From: Gordonia amicalis NBRC 100051 = JCM 11271 | GTDB lineage: Bacteria; Actinomycetota; Actinomycetes; Mycobacteriales; Mycobacteriaceae | Assembly (NCBI RefSeq): GCF_000332995.1 | Contig: NZ_BANS01000031.1 | Span: 16,023 to 80,022, forward strand | Direction of reading: 5' to 3' | Length of the DNA stretch: 64,000 bases | In this document: positions 9,163 through 19,491 of the stretch, piece after piece | Position numbering within the stretch: the first letter of the stretch is position 1 | Layout of the letters: each line of letters opens with the position of its first letter | The notes under the pieces: model-generated | Database searches by the model: none | What the model was told of the DNA's origin: nothing | What the model saw: only the letters and a program-made list of their open reading frames with translations | Program-made: the position numbers and the translations under genes

Positions 9163-9188
9163 GCCAGACCGCGTTTTCGCAGTCTGGC
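9163..9188. terminator. Hairpin between recQ and tRNA-Leu
   Basis: A perfect 7-bp stem (GCCAGAC / GTCTGGC) with an inner GCG-TTTT-CGC extension. It lies 36 bases after recQ and just beyond the tRNA-Leu 3' end on the other strand. It can serve as a shared terminator for the converging transcripts, although no long T tract follows. Confidence 0.5.
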
Positions 9189-9215
9189 ATCTGACACCGT
9201 GTGAGCTTCCGCTCG

Positions 9216-9301
9216 TGGTGGGCGAAGGGGGACTTGAACCCCCACGTCCCGAAGGACACTGGCACCTGAAGCCAGCGCGTCTGCCATTCCGCCACTCGCC
9301 C
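9216..9301 (-). tRNA. tRNA-Leu (anticodon CAG)
   Basis: The minus strand folds as a class II tRNA: acceptor GGGCGAG with TTCGCCC, D-arm, anticodon stem CTGGC/GCCAG around loop TTCAGGT (anticodon CAG), a long variable arm (TGTCCTTCGGGACG), and T-arm GGGGGTTCAAGTCCCCC. Discriminator A and an encoded CCA (9216-9218) complete it. The long variable arm plus anticodon identify leucine. Confidence 0.95.
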
Positions 9302-9577
9302 GTGGCCGCCGGAGTTCCGGCGGGCATGTCGTCGAACTGGGTTCGTCCGGCGACTGGACGACGATAGCAGCACCGCGCCCCTACTACAAAACCCGGGTCT
9401 CCGCGGGCATTCGCAGCGTCGGTGACCTGCGGCACCGGTGACTGGCCAGACACCTGGGGCAGGTGTTACACACGATGCACCAGTTGTCGCGGTGGCACAG
9501 TTGTCCGTTCTTGTCGCTATCATCAAACAAGGCCATATGCACGGCGACACGCTCGAATGCCGCGAAAGGAGGTCTCG

Positions 9578-10942
9578 GTGGGGATCCTGCAACGAATTGA
9601 ACGCAAGCTCGAAGGTGCTGTTGACGACGGCTTTGCGCGAGTTTTCGGTGGTCAGGTGGCCCCGCAGGAGATCGAGAACGGCCTGGCGCGCGAAGCCGAG
9701 GAGTCGCTGGAGAACCTCGGCGACGGTACCGTCCTTGCGGCGAACAGCTACACATTGCTGTTGAGTCCGACCGATCACGAGCACATCGCGGCGGAATACG
9801 AACTGAACCGCAAGACTTTCTCGAAGCATTTGGAACACTTCATCCATGACAACGGGTGGCAGACCTACGGCAAGGTCGTCGTAGAGTTCGAGCAATCGCC
9901 ATCCCTGCACACCGGGATCTTCCGTGCGCGCGGCACGGTGAACCCGGACGCACGGCCCCGACCGGTGCCGCCGCGTTCGGAGCAACCACACGGCGCACCA
10001 CCACCGAAGGCCCCTCGCCCACCGGCCAGTCCCCCGGCCCCGAATCCTCGCCCGGCCGCACAAGCCTTTCCCGCCGACGCCCTCGACCAAGGAGCCCCCA
10101 AGATGACTCAGAACCCCGGATACGACCAGCGCAGGGGCGCCGATCCCGCTTACGACCAGCAGGCCTACGAGCAGCAGGGCTACGACCAGCAGGGGTACGA
10201 CCAGCAGGGCTACGGACAGCAGGGCTACGAGCAGTACGGTCAGCAGCCCGGCTACGAGCAGGGGTACGACCAGCAGGGCTACGGTCAGCAGCCGGCCGGC
10301 TATGAACAGCAGGGTTACGGACAGCAGCCCGGCTACGGCCAGCAGGGCTACGGACAGCAGCCCGCCGGCTATGAACAGCAGGGTTACGGCCAGCAGCCCG
10401 GCTACGGCCAGGGCTATGAGCAGCAGGGCTACCAGCAGCCCGCCGGCTACGAGCAGCAGGGTTACGGCCAGCAGCCCGGCTACGGCCAGCCCGGATACGA
10501 ACAGCAGGGCTACGGACAGCAGCCCGGCTACGACCAGGGTTACGGCCAGCAGGGCTATTCGCAGCAGGGCTACGGTCAGCAGCCGGCCGCCTACGACTAC
10601 CAGGGTGGCTACGACCAGGGTTACGGCGCGGGACGTCCCGCCGCCGGCTACGCCCCGACGTCGATCACCCTGCTCCTCGAGGACGGCAGCAACCGCACCT
10701 TCCAGCTGCACGAGGGTTCCAACGTGATCGGTCGCGGCCAGGACGCGCAGTTCCGTCTGCCCGACACCGGTGTGTCGCGTCGCCACGTGGAGATCCGCTG
10801 GGACGGCACCACCGCGATGCTCACCGACCTCAACTCGACCAACGGCACCACCGTCAACGATCTGCAGGTCAACACCTGGGAACTCGCCGACGGCGACCGC
10901 ATCCGCGTGGGTCACTCCGACATCACCGTCCGGTTCCAGTAG
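9578..10942 (+). CDS. fhaA: FhaA, FHA-domain protein with long Q/Y/G-rich linker
   Basis: A 454-residue protein. Residues 1-115 are the DUF3662 domain ([31 protein letters not shown]). Residues about 120-180 are Pro-rich. About 190-355 is a low-complexity tract of YGQQ/GYEQQ repeats, and the C-terminal FHA domain (about 364-454) has the [15 protein letters not shown] and NSTNGT motifs that bind phosphothreonine. In mycobacteria FhaA is a PknB substrate that binds phosphorylated MviN/MurJ to control peptidoglycan precursor export. The GTG start at 9578 follows AAGGAGG. First gene of the pkn cluster. Confidence 0.93.
   Translation: MGILQRIERKLEGAVDDGFARVFGGQVAPQEIENGLAREAEESLENLGDGTVLAANSYTLLLSPTDHEHIAAEYELNRKTFSKHLEHFIHDNGWQTYGKVVVEFEQSPSLHTGIFRARGTVNPDARPRPVPPRSEQPHGAPPPKAPRPPASPPAPNPRPAAQAFPADALDQGAPKMTQNPGYDQRRGADPAYDQQAYEQQGYDQQGYDQQGYGQQGYEQYGQQPGYEQGYDQQGYGQQPAGYEQQGYGQQPGYGQQGYGQQPAGYEQQGYGQQPGYGQGYEQQGYQQPAGYEQQGYGQQPGYGQPGYEQQGYGQQPGYDQGYGQQGYSQQGYGQQPAAYDYQGGYDQGYGAGRPAAGYAPTSITLLLEDGSNRTFQLHEGSNVIGRGQDAQFRLPDTGVSRRHVEIRWDGTTAMLTDLNSTNGTTVNDLQVNTWELADGDRIRVGHSDITVRFQ
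10150..10640 (+). repeat. Imperfect repeat encoding Q/Y/G-rich tract of FhaA
   Basis: About 490 bp of degenerate units based on GGCTACGAGCAGCAG / GGTTACGGACAGCAG. They encode about 160 residues of alternating YGQQ, YEQQ and GYDQ. The reading frame is kept and no long identical spacer-repeat structure occurs. Confidence 0.9.
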
Positions 10943-11193
10943 GCCCGGCAACCGCCGACGAACGCCCCGTGGAACACGGGCGGCGATCGTCGCTGATCGA
11001 GGCGATCCGGCGACTGTGCGCGGGCGGTTGATACTGAACTGTCATATGTGAATGAACGGGTTCGGCGGAACTGCCCATAAGATGCACACGGGGTCCGCCG
11101 GTTGCGATCGGCAGTCGAGATCGACACCCGCCGGTACGGCTTGCCGAGTACGACTGAACCGAGATGTGACGGCGCTGGAGGTGAACACACGAG

Positions 11194-11658
11194 ATGCAGG
11201 GCTTGGTGCTGCAATTGACCCGTATCGGGTTCCTGCTGTTGCTGTGGTTGTTCGTCTTCGCCGTGATCCGGACTCTTCGTGCCGATATCGCCTCGGCCGG
11301 CGGCATGCGCATCCCGCGCTACTCGGGTGGCGCCGACAAGCGTCGACGCAGCGGTGGGGTACGCGGCGCGGCCCGCTACCTCGTCGTCACGCACGGCGCC
11401 CTGGCCAACACCCGCATCAGCCTCGGCCAGCAGCCGGTGCTGCTCGGCCGTGCCGACGACTCGACCCTCGTCCTCACCGACGACTACGCCTCGGAACGTC
11501 ACGCACGCCTCTCCAGACGGGGTGACGACTGGTATGTCGAAGACCTCGGTTCCACCAACGGCACCTATCTCGACCGGTCCAAGGTGACGACTGCCGCCAA
11601 GGTCCCGCTGAACACGCCGATCCGCATCGGCAAGACCGTGATCGAGTTGCGCCCGTGA
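11194..11658 (+). CDS. fhaB: FhaB (FipA-like), membrane-anchored FHA protein
   Basis: A 154-residue protein with one N-terminal membrane helix (about 5-26, VLQLTRIGFLLLLWLFVFAVI), a short basic linker and a C-terminal FHA domain (LLGRADDSTLVL, ERHARLSR, GSTNGTYLD). In mycobacteria this protein is phosphorylated by the Pkn kinases and connects to FtsZ/FtsQ at the divisome. A 250-bp spacer after fhaA suggests its own promoter as well as read-through. Its stop overlaps the pstP start (GTGA), so translation is coupled. Confidence 0.93.
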   Translation: MQGLVLQLTRIGFLLLLWLFVFAVIRTLRADIASAGGMRIPRYSGGADKRRRSGGVRGAARYLVVTHGALANTRISLGQQPVLLGRADDSTLVLTDDYASERHARLSRRGDDWYVEDLGSTNGTYLDRSKVTTAAKVPLNTPIRIGKTVIELRP

Positions 11659-13151
11659 CACTTGTGTTGCGCTACATCGCGCGCAGCGACCGCGGTCTCG
11701 TCCGGTCCAACAACGAGGACTCCTTCTACGCCGGTCCGCGCCTGCTCGCGCTCGCCGACGGCATGGGCGGACACGCGGCCGGCGAGGTCGCCAGTCAGCT
11801 CGTCATCCGTGCCCTGTCCGAACTCGACGAGGACGAGCCCGGCGGCGATCTGCTGAGCCAGCTCGACCGCGCCACACGCGCGGGCAACGAGGCCATCGCC
11901 GCACAGGTCCACGAGGCGCCCGAGCTCGACGGCATGGGCACCACGCTCACCGCCATCCTCTTCGCCGGCAGCCGAATCGGACTGTGCCACATCGGCGATT
12001 CACGCGGCTACATGTACCGCGACGGTGTACTCAACCAGATCACCCGCGACGACACCTTCGTGCAGACACTCGTCGACGAAGGCCGGATCACCGCCGAGCA
12101 GGCACACACGCACCCGCAACGGTCGCTGATCATGCGGGCGCTGACCGGCAGCGAGGTCGAACCCACACTCACCATGCGCGAGGCCCGCGCCGGCGACCGG
12201 TACATGCTCTGCAGCGACGGGCTGTCCGACGTCGTGAGCGAGGAGACCCTCGCCGAAACCCTCGGCTCGATCGCGGATCCGAAGGAATGCGCCGACCGCT
12301 TGATCGAACTCGCCCTGCGCGGTGGCGGCCCGGACAACGTGACCGTCGTCCTCGCCGACGTCGTCGACACCGAGTACGGCGACTCTCGCCCGATCGTCGG
12401 CGGAGCCGCCGGCGGCCACGAGGAGCACTACATCCCCGATCCCGCGACCGCTGCCGGGCGCGCCGCCGCGCTGCGTCCGCCGGCCGCCCAGCCGCAGCGC
12501 CCGACGGTCCTGACCGAGGACGACGCGCCGCCGAAGCACAAGAGCACGTGGCGTCGGTGGCTTGCCGTCGGTGTCGCGGTCGCGGTCGTCGTCGCACTGG
12601 TCGCCGGATTCTTCGCCGTCCGCCCGGTCGTGCAGAGAAACTACTACGTGGCCGCCGACTCCGGCGGGGACGTCGTGATCCATCAGGGTTCGCCGGCCGA
12701 CTTCCTCTTCGTGTCGATGAGCGAACCCGTGACACGGGTATGCGTCGAGAATCTCGACCAGGAGAAACCCACCTACACCTTCATCCCGTACGACGACACC
12801 TGCAAGATCTCGCTCAACGTCGACGATCTCGTGTCCGGACCGGCTCAATCGGTGAAGAACGTGATGATCCGCGACCGCAGCGCCGAGGAGATCGAGGGCG
12901 TGGTGACCAAGGAGCTCACCTTCCGCTGCGACAATGCTCCGTCGTCGACTCCTCCGCCTCCGCCGTCCACGCCGACCCCGCCCCCGGCCTCGAGCGCACC
13001 GCCCGCTCCCCGTGCCTCCGCGAACCCGTCCGGCATCCCCCAGCGAGGTGCCACCGAGTCGGTGGCTCCGCCCGCACCGGGCGCTGCACCCGCCGAGAAG
13101 CCCGCACCTCCACAGGACGCCGGTACCAGCTGCCGGCAGCAGGTGAGATGA
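11655..13151 (+). CDS. pstP: PstP, membrane PP2C Ser/Thr phosphatase
   Basis: A 498-residue protein. The cytoplasmic PP2C domain (about 1-235) shows RSNNEDSF, ADGMGGHAAGE, GDSRGYM and CSDGLSDVVS, the metal-binding aspartate motifs. A juxtamembrane segment, one membrane helix (about 300-320) and a Pro/Ser-rich extracytoplasmic tail follow. It reverses phosphorylation by PknA and PknB, including on the kinases themselves. GTG at 11655 overlaps the fhaB stop; its own stop overlaps the rodA ATG. Confidence 0.95.
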   Translation: MTLVLRYIARSDRGLVRSNNEDSFYAGPRLLALADGMGGHAAGEVASQLVIRALSELDEDEPGGDLLSQLDRATRAGNEAIAAQVHEAPELDGMGTTLTAILFAGSRIGLCHIGDSRGYMYRDGVLNQITRDDTFVQTLVDEGRITAEQAHTHPQRSLIMRALTGSEVEPTLTMREARAGDRYMLCSDGLSDVVSEETLAETLGSIADPKECADRLIELALRGGGPDNVTVVLADVVDTEYGDSRPIVGGAAGGHEEHYIPDPATAAGRAAALRPPAAQPQRPTVLTEDDAPPKHKSTWRRWLAVGVAVAVVVALVAGFFAVRPVVQRNYYVAADSGGDVVIHQGSPADFLFVSMSEPVTRVCVENLDQEKPTYTFIPYDDTCKISLNVDDLVSGPAQSVKNVMIRDRSAEEIEGVVTKELTFRCDNAPSSTPPPPPSTPTPPPASSAPPAPRASANPSGIPQRGATESVAPPAPGAAPAEKPAPPQDAGTSCRQQVR

Positions 13152-14581
13152 CTCAAGCCGCGCCCACCCCGCATGCCCCGCCTCGCGAGCCCGCGACGAG
13201 TACCGGCCGAAACGCCGAGCTACTCCTGCTGGTGTTCGCCATCGGTCTCGTGACGGTGGCCCTTCTCGTCGTCCAAGCCGCCCAGGGCCAGAACCTGACG
13301 TGGGACATCGTCAAGTACGTCGCCGCGTACACGGCGCTGTTCGGGATCGCCCACCTGGTCGTACGACGCTACGCGCCGCACGCCGACCCGATCCTGCTCC
13401 CCGTCGTCGCCGTGCTCAACGGGCTGGGTCTGGTGCTGATCCACCGCCTCGACCTCGGGTCCGGCAACACCGGCGAGTCGATCAACCCGACCGAGTCGAC
13501 CAACAACGCCGACCAGCAGTTGCTGTGGGCCGGTCTGGGCATCATCGCGTTCTCGGCGGTGCTGATCCTCATCCGGGATCACCGCACCCTGTCGCGGTAC
13601 GCCTACACCCTCGGCCTCGGCGGACTGATCTTCCTGATCATCCCGGCGATCCTGCCGAGCGCGTTCTCGGAGATCAACGGCTCCAAGAACTGGATCATCA
13701 CGCCGTTCTTCTCGATCCAGCCGAGCGAGTTCTCGAAGATCCTGATCATCATCTTCGCCGCGGCGGTCCTGGTGTCGAAGCGCGACCTGTTCATCACCGC
13801 GGGCCCGCACGTCCTCGGCGTCGACCTCCCCCGCGCCCGCGACCTCGGTCCCTTGATCGCCGCCTGGGCCATCGCCATCGCGGTGATGGTGGTCCAGAAG
13901 GACCTCGGCACGTCGCTGCTGATCTTCGCGACCATCCTGACGATGCTCTACGTGGCCACGTCCCGGGTCGAATGGCTGGTCCTCGGCATCGGTCTGTTCG
14001 CCATCGGCGCCGTGCTGGCGTGGTCGATCTTCTCCCATCTGCAGACGCGTGTCTCGGTGTGGCTCAACCCCTTCGAGGACTTCGACGGCTCGGGCTACCA
14101 GATCGGTCAGAGCCTGTTCGGCTTGGCCACGGGCGGTCTGTTCGGCACCGGCCTCGGTTCCGGACGACCCAACATCGTGCCGTTCGCCAACACCGACTTC
14201 ATCATCTCGACCATCGGTGAGGAACTCGGGCTCGCCGGGCTCACCGCGATCCTGCTGCTCTACATGGTGTTCATCCATCGCGGCCTGCGCACCGGCATCG
14301 CCGTCCGGGACAGCTTCGGCAAGCTTCTCGCCACGGGCCTGGCGTTCACCATCGCCATGCAGATCTTCGTCGTGGTCGGTGGCGTCACCAAGCTCATCCC
14401 GCTGACCGGTCTGACGACGCCGTTCCTGTCCTACGGCGGATCGTCGCTGCTGGCCAACTACATCCTCGTCGCGCTGCTCATCCGGATCTCCAACGCCGCC
14501 CGCGAACCCGATCCGGTGAAGAAACGTCCGGCGGCCAAGCCGGTTGAAGCGCTGCCCACCCAGGTGGTGAAGCGCCGATGA
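13148..14581 (+). CDS. rodA: RodA, SEDS peptidoglycan glycosyltransferase
   Basis: A 477-residue polytopic protein with about twelve membrane helices and SEDS-family motifs (VQKDLGTSLLIF; QIGQSLFGLATGGLFGTGLG; TDFIISTIGEELG; LSYGGSSLL). SEDS proteins polymerise lipid II and work with a class B PBP, here the next gene. ATG at 13148 overlaps the pstP stop by four bases, and the gene itself overlaps pbpA by ATGA. A much longer upstream frame exists but is the shadow of pstP. Confidence 0.93.
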   Translation: MTQAAPTPHAPPREPATSTGRNAELLLLVFAIGLVTVALLVVQAAQGQNLTWDIVKYVAAYTALFGIAHLVVRRYAPHADPILLPVVAVLNGLGLVLIHRLDLGSGNTGESINPTESTNNADQQLLWAGLGIIAFSAVLILIRDHRTLSRYAYTLGLGGLIFLIIPAILPSAFSEINGSKNWIITPFFSIQPSEFSKILIIIFAAAVLVSKRDLFITAGPHVLGVDLPRARDLGPLIAAWAIAIAVMVVQKDLGTSLLIFATILTMLYVATSRVEWLVLGIGLFAIGAVLAWSIFSHLQTRVSVWLNPFEDFDGSGYQIGQSLFGLATGGLFGTGLGSGRPNIVPFANTDFIISTIGEELGLAGLTAILLLYMVFIHRGLRTGIAVRDSFGKLLATGLAFTIAMQIFVVVGGVTKLIPLTGLTTPFLSYGGSSLLANYILVALLIRISNAAREPDPVKKRPAAKPVEALPTQVVKRR

Positions 14582-16077
14582 ACAAGCCGATCCGAAACGT
14601 GTCGATCGCGGTGATCGTGATGATCGTCGCGCTGCTGGCCAACGCCACCTACGTCCAGGTGTTCAAGGCCGACGCCCTGAAGACCGACCCGCGCAACAAC
14701 CGGGTCCTGCTCGACGAGTACTCGCGCCAGCGCGGCCTGATCACCACCGCCGACGGCACGGTGATCGCCCTGTCGGTGCCCATCGACAGCCGCCTGAAGT
14801 TCCTGCGTCAGTACCCGCGGGAAGGCGCCGAGGCATTCGCGCCGGTCACCGGCTACTACTCGTTCCAGTACCTGGCGAGCCAGATCGAGCACTACGAGAA
14901 CTCCATCCTCAACGGATCCGACGACCGCCTTTTCGGCCAGCGGTTCATGGACATGTTCTCCGGCCGCGACCCGCGTGGCGGCAATGTCGTCACGACGATC
15001 AACCCGAAGGTCCAGCAAGCTGCGTACCGCGCCATGCTCAACGGGCCGTGCGACGGACCGTGCCGCGGCGCGGTGGTGGCGCTCCAGCCCAACACCGGCA
15101 AGATCCTGGCGATGGTCTCGACCCCGAGCTACGACCCCAACAAGCTCGCCAGCCACGACCAGGAAGTTCGTGAGAGCAGCTGGGAGGCGTGGAACCGTCC
15201 CGGCGACACCGCACAGCCGATGCTCAATCGCGCGATCAGCCAGCTGTACCCGCCGGGGTCGACCTTCAAGGTCGTCACCTCGGCGGCCGCGCTCCGCGAC
15301 AACATCACCCCGGGCATCCGCCTCACCGCGTCACCGAGTTTCCCGCTGCCGGGCACCAACGTGTCCCTGCCGAACTACGGCGGACAGGCCTGTCCGGGGT
15401 CCTCGGGCGGAACCGTGTCGCTGGAGACGGCGTTCAAGTACTCGTGCAACACCGCGTTCGCCGAACTCGTGACAGAGAAGATGTCGGACGCGATCCCCAA
15501 GTTCACCGAGACCGCGAGCCTGTTCGGCCTCGATCAGCCCGGCCCGGACATCCCGATCCCCGTCGCCGACTCGACCGTGGGTCAGATCCCGTCTCTCGAC
15601 GTTCTCGCACAGGCATCCATCGGACAGCGGGATGTACGGCTCACGCCGCTACAGAACGCCATGATCGCGGCGACCGTCGCCAACGGAGGGGTGCGTATGC
15701 AGCCGTACCTGGTCGATAAGCTCCAATCGGCGGATCTGCGAACCTTGCAGACCACACCGCCGACCACCGCCAACAAACCGATCACACCGGAGCAGGCGGC
15801 CGAGCTGACATCGATGATGATCGAGTCCGAGCGCTCCACCGCGGGAGCCGGCGGACCGGTGTCGATCGCGTCGAAGACCGGCACCGCCGAGAGCGGTTCG
15901 AGCACCGAGACCCCGTACGCCTGGTACATCGCGTTCGGACCGTCGTCGAATGCACAGATTGCCGTGGCCGTCGTGGTGGAGAATGGACAATTCGGTGCGG
16001 ACTCGGTCGGCGGGACCGTCGCCGCACCGATCGGACGAGAAGTGATCAACTCACTGGTGGGAGGTGGCAGTCGATGA
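14578..16077 (+). CDS. pbpA: PbpA, class B penicillin-binding protein
   Basis: A 499-residue protein with an N-terminal membrane anchor (about 7-28) and a periplasmic transpeptidase domain. Active-site motifs are STFK (Ser228, Lys231, in YPPGSTFKV), SCN (KYSCNTAF) and KTGT ([10 protein letters not shown]). It cross-links peptidoglycan as the partner of RodA. The length and anchor match mycobacterial PbpA. ATGA overlaps on both sides place it in a tight translational chain. Confidence 0.94.
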   Translation: MNKPIRNVSIAVIVMIVALLANATYVQVFKADALKTDPRNNRVLLDEYSRQRGLITTADGTVIALSVPIDSRLKFLRQYPREGAEAFAPVTGYYSFQYLASQIEHYENSILNGSDDRLFGQRFMDMFSGRDPRGGNVVTTINPKVQQAAYRAMLNGPCDGPCRGAVVALQPNTGKILAMVSTPSYDPNKLASHDQEVRESSWEAWNRPGDTAQPMLNRAISQLYPPGSTFKVVTSAAALRDNITPGIRLTASPSFPLPGTNVSLPNYGGQACPGSSGGTVSLETAFKYSCNTAFAELVTEKMSDAIPKFTETASLFGLDQPGPDIPIPVADSTVGQIPSLDVLAQASIGQRDVRLTPLQNAMIAATVANGGVRMQPYLVDKLQSADLRTLQTTPPTTANKPITPEQAAELTSMMIESERSTAGAGGPVSIASKTGTAESGSSTETPYAWYIAFGPSSNAQIAVAVVVENGQFGADSVGGTVAAPIGREVINSLVGGGSR

Positions 16078-17435
16078 CCCTGCAGAACGGCACCACCATC
16101 GGTGATCGTTACCGGCTCATCCGTCTGATCGCGACGGGCGGCATGGGCCAGGTGTGGGAAGCCCTCGACACACGCCTGAACCGTCGTGTCGCGGTGAAGG
16201 TCCTCAAGGCCGAGTACACGAGCGACCCGGAGTTCATCGCGCGGTTCCGCGCGGAGGCGCAGACGACCGCGAAACTCAACAACCCGGGCATCGCCAACGT
16301 CTTCGATTACGGCGAGACGCCGGATTACAACGGTGGCCACCCGCTGGCCTATCTGGTGATGGAACTGGTCGACGGTGAGCCGCTGAACTCGGTGATCTCG
16401 CGTCTCGGCCGGCTGTCGCTGACCAACACGCTCGACATGCTCGAACAGACCGGCCGGGCCCTGCAGGCCGCGCACAGTCAGGGTCTGGTGCATCGCGACG
16501 TCAAGCCGGGCAACATCCTGATCACTCCCACCGGCCAGGTGAAGATCACCGACTTCGGTATCGCCAAGGCCGTCGACTCCGCGCCGGTCACCAAGACCGG
16601 AATGGTCATGGGCACCGCGCAGTACATCTCTCCCGAGCAGGCCACCGGCGACGAGGCGACTGCCGCGTCCGACGTGTACTCGCTCGGCGTCGTCGGCTAC
16701 GAGGCCCTCACCGGCCGGCGCCCGTTCCTCGGCGACGGTGCGATCACCGTGGCGATGAAACACATCCGCGAATCACCGCCGCCACTGCCGTCCAACCTGC
16801 CCTCGGGTGTCCGTGAGCTCATCGAGATCACGATGGCCAAGGATCCACGCCAGCGTTACGCCAGCGGTGGCGAGTTCGCCGACGCGGTGGCCGCCGTCCG
16901 CGCGGGTCGCCGACCCCCGCGACCGGGGGCCATCGCCGGTGCCGCAGCGGGCGCTGCCGGGGCCGCGGCGCTGGGCAACACCGTCGCAACCCGCGCCGCG
17001 ACGTCGCCGGGCACCGCTTCGCGTCCCGTCACACCGCGTCCGACGTCCCGGACGGCGGTCGCGCCGCCACCGGACAACAGCTGGACGACCGGCCAGAAGG
17101 TCCTCGCCGGTGTGGCCGCCGCGTTGCTGGTCGGTGCGATCGGCCTGATCGGCTTCTACCTGGTCAGCAGCGGTGGCAGCGATGCCGCACCGCCGGCCCC
17201 GTCCACCTCCTCGACAGTCACCCAGACCACCACTGTGGCCCCGACCGAGGAACCGACGGAGACCACGACCACGCGACGCCCGACCCGCACCACCACGCGG
17301 GAGGAGACGACCACCAGCGAACAGACGACGGAGACGACGACACCGGCTCCGCCGACGACCACCGAGGACACGACGGACACCGGTGCCGCCACCGGTACCC
17401 CGTGCTTCCCCGGCGTGCCGTTCCCGCTGTGCTAG
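16074..17435 (+). CDS. pknA: PknA Ser/Thr protein kinase
   Basis: A 453-residue membrane kinase. The kinase domain (about 10-270) has GTGGMG-type loop (ATGGMGQV), Lys42, HRDVKPGN (Asp142) and DFG (160-162). A juxtamembrane Ala/Pro/Arg-rich linker, one membrane helix (about 342-363) and a Thr/Pro/Glu-rich outer tail follow; the tail lacks PASTA repeats. It controls cell shape and division by phosphorylating Wag31, FtsZ and wall enzymes. The start overlaps the pbpA stop (ATGA). Confidence 0.95.
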   Translation: MTLQNGTTIGDRYRLIRLIATGGMGQVWEALDTRLNRRVAVKVLKAEYTSDPEFIARFRAEAQTTAKLNNPGIANVFDYGETPDYNGGHPLAYLVMELVDGEPLNSVISRLGRLSLTNTLDMLEQTGRALQAAHSQGLVHRDVKPGNILITPTGQVKITDFGIAKAVDSAPVTKTGMVMGTAQYISPEQATGDEATAASDVYSLGVVGYEALTGRRPFLGDGAITVAMKHIRESPPPLPSNLPSGVRELIEITMAKDPRQRYASGGEFADAVAAVRAGRRPPRPGAIAGAAAGAAGAAALGNTVATRAATSPGTASRPVTPRPTSRTAVAPPPDNSWTTGQKVLAGVAAALLVGAIGLIGFYLVSSGGSDAAPPAPSTSSTVTQTTTVAPTEEPTETTTTRRPTRTTTREETTTSEQTTETTTPAPPTTTEDTTDTGAATGTPCFPGVPFPLC

Positions 17436-17506
17436 ACCCCCGCGCCATGCTGATATCACGTCCGACCACCACACCGAGCTGAGATCCGAGGCTGACCCCG
17501 AGGCAG

Positions 17507-19456
17507 ATGACGACACCACACCACCTCTCCGACCGCTACGAACTCGGCGAAACGCTGGGTTTCGGTGGCATGTCCGAGGTGCACTATGCCCGGGATCTGG
17601 TGTTGCACCGGGATGTGGCGATCAAGGTGCTGCGCGCCGACCTCGCGCGTGATCCGTCGTTCTATCTCCGGTTCCGGCGGGAAGCCCAGAACGCGGCGAA
17701 GCTGAATCACCCGACGATCGTCCAGGTCTTCGACACCGGTGAGGCCGAGACCGAGGACGGTCCGCTGCCGTTCATCGTGATGGAGTACGTCGACGGCGAC
17801 ACCCTGCGAGACGTGTTGCGCGCCAACGGTCCGATCGCACCGCGGCAGGCGATGACGTGGATGGCCGACGTCGCGGCCGCGATGGACTTCTCACACCGCA
17901 ACGGCATCGTGCACCGCGACATGAAGCCGGCGAACGTGATGATCGACAAGTCCGGCGCGGTGAAGGTGATGGACTTCGGCATCGCCCGCGCGATGAGCGA
18001 CTCGACGTCGACCATGACGCAGACGTCCGCGGTGATGGGCACCGCCCAGTACCTGTCGCCGGAGCAGGCCCGCGGCATCAAGGTCGACCCGCGCAGCGAC
18101 ATCTACTCGATGGGTTGTGTGCTCTTCGAGTTGCTCACCGGAGAACCGCCGTTCACCGGTGACTCACCCGTCGCGGTCGCCCACCAGCACGTGCACGAGG
18201 ACCCGCCGTGGCCGTCGCACGTGCGCCCCGACATCCCGCGTGAGCTCGACTCCGTCGTACTCAAGGCGATGAGCAAGAACAAGGAGAACCGGTATCAGTC
18301 GGCCGCTGATCTGCGCGCTGACCTGATCCGGGTGCTCGCCGGCGGCAAGCCGTCGGCGCCGATGCTGCTCACCGACGAGGAGCGCACCGAGTTCATCGAC
18401 ACCGGGCCGCGACGCCCCACCCGGTCGGAGACGACCGGGCCCCGTCGCGCCGTCCCCGCGCGGACCGGCGGCAACCATCGACGAGACGACGCATACCGGG
18501 ACGACGCCGACGACGAGCCGCCACGCCGAAGGTCACGCCGACTGATGGCCGGCGCAATGGCCGCAGTGGTGCTGCTCGTCGGAACGCTGTTCCTCTGGTC
18601 CCCGTGGAGTTCGGGGTCCGATCCCGAAGTCACCGTGCCCGCGGTCAGCGGGCTGAGTTCCGACGACGCCCGGTCCTCCCTCGAACGCGCCGGTTTCGAG
18701 GTGCGGGTCCTCGAGGAACCCAGCCTCGACGTCGGGCCCGGACTGGCCACGAGGTCGACGCCGGGCGAAGGGGTCCTGGCGGCCGAGGGATCCGAGGTCG
18801 CGCTGTACATCTCGACCGGCCCACAACGGCACCGGATACCGTCTGACCTGGTCGGGAAGACCCCTTCGGAGGCGCAGGACGCCCTCAAGGTGCTCGGGTT
18901 CACCAATGTCAGGACCGAACGTGTCGACTCCCCGATCGACATGAAGGACAAGGTCGTCTCGACCGCACCGAAGATCGGCACCGAGGTGCCGGTGAACGGC
19001 GCGGTGGTCCTCAACGTGGGCAACGGCCCCAAGGAGATCACCGTCCGCGACGTCGTCGGCATGCCGGCGGACCGCGCCCGCGCGGTCCTCGAAGAGCTCG
19101 GTATGACGGTCGAGGTGATCGCGGTCGACTCGGAACAGCCCGCGGGCGAGGTCATCTCCACCTCTCCCGGGCCCGGTTCGACGGCCGAGCAGGGCAGCAC
19201 GGTGCAGCTCTCGGTGTCCCGGGGCAACCTGTTCACCGTCCCGAACCTGCGGGGCAAGACCCCCGTCGAGGCCCAGGCATCCCTCGAGCAGGCGGGGTGG
19301 GAACGGTCGACGCTGACGCGTCAGACGCGCAACGTGCCGCTGAACAGTCCCGACAGCGGACGGGTCATCGGGCAGGACCCCCCGGCGGGTTCGAAGGCGC
19401 GCAAGAGCGGCGCGATCACCATCGTCGTCGGTCAGGCCAGCCTGCTGCCGAACTGA
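17507..19456 (+). CDS. pknB: PknB Ser/Thr kinase with PASTA domains
   Basis: A 649-residue protein. Kinase residues coincide with M. tuberculosis PknB: Lys40, HRD Asp138, DFG Asp156, and activation-loop Thr171/Thr173 in TQTSAVMGTAQY. A membrane helix lies near 345-365 and four PASTA repeats fill about 375-649 (ending in SGAITIVVGQ). PASTA domains bind muropeptides or lipid II and localise the kinase to septum and poles. It lies 71 bp after pknA and is the last gene of the operon, converging on pabA. Confidence 0.96.
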   Translation: MTTPHHLSDRYELGETLGFGGMSEVHYARDLVLHRDVAIKVLRADLARDPSFYLRFRREAQNAAKLNHPTIVQVFDTGEAETEDGPLPFIVMEYVDGDTLRDVLRANGPIAPRQAMTWMADVAAAMDFSHRNGIVHRDMKPANVMIDKSGAVKVMDFGIARAMSDSTSTMTQTSAVMGTAQYLSPEQARGIKVDPRSDIYSMGCVLFELLTGEPPFTGDSPVAVAHQHVHEDPPWPSHVRPDIPRELDSVVLKAMSKNKENRYQSAADLRADLIRVLAGGKPSAPMLLTDEERTEFIDTGPRRPTRSETTGPRRAVPARTGGNHRRDDAYRDDADDEPPRRRSRRLMAGAMAAVVLLVGTLFLWSPWSSGSDPEVTVPAVSGLSSDDARSSLERAGFEVRVLEEPSLDVGPGLATRSTPGEGVLAAEGSEVALYISTGPQRHRIPSDLVGKTPSEAQDALKVLGFTNVRTERVDSPIDMKDKVVSTAPKIGTEVPVNGAVVLNVGNGPKEITVRDVVGMPADRARAVLEELGMTVEVIAVDSEQPAGEVISTSPGPGSTAEQGSTVQLSVSRGNLFTVPNLRGKTPVEAQASLEQAGWERSTLTRQTRNVPLNSPDSGRVIGQDPPAGSKARKSGAITIVVGQASLLPN

Positions 19457-19458
19457 CA

Positions 19459-19485
19459 CCCTCGCTCCCTTTTAGTGCGAGTGGG
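19459..19485. terminator. Possible terminator between pknB and pabA
   Basis: In the 35-bp spacer between the convergent pknB and pabA stops, CCCTCGC and GCGAG(T)GGG form a short stem with one bulged base around a loop containing CTTTTAG. It is weak, but it is the only structure in the spacer. Confidence 0.35.
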
Positions 19486-19491
19486 GCGGCG

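Noticed and set aside
10150..10640. CRISPR-like array
   Set aside because: Repeats are adjacent, degenerate and in frame with FhaA; there are no unique spacers.
11984..13147. N-terminal extension of rodA
   Set aside because: The 388 upstream codons are the shadow of pstP (Arg/His-rich); RodA homology begins at 13148.
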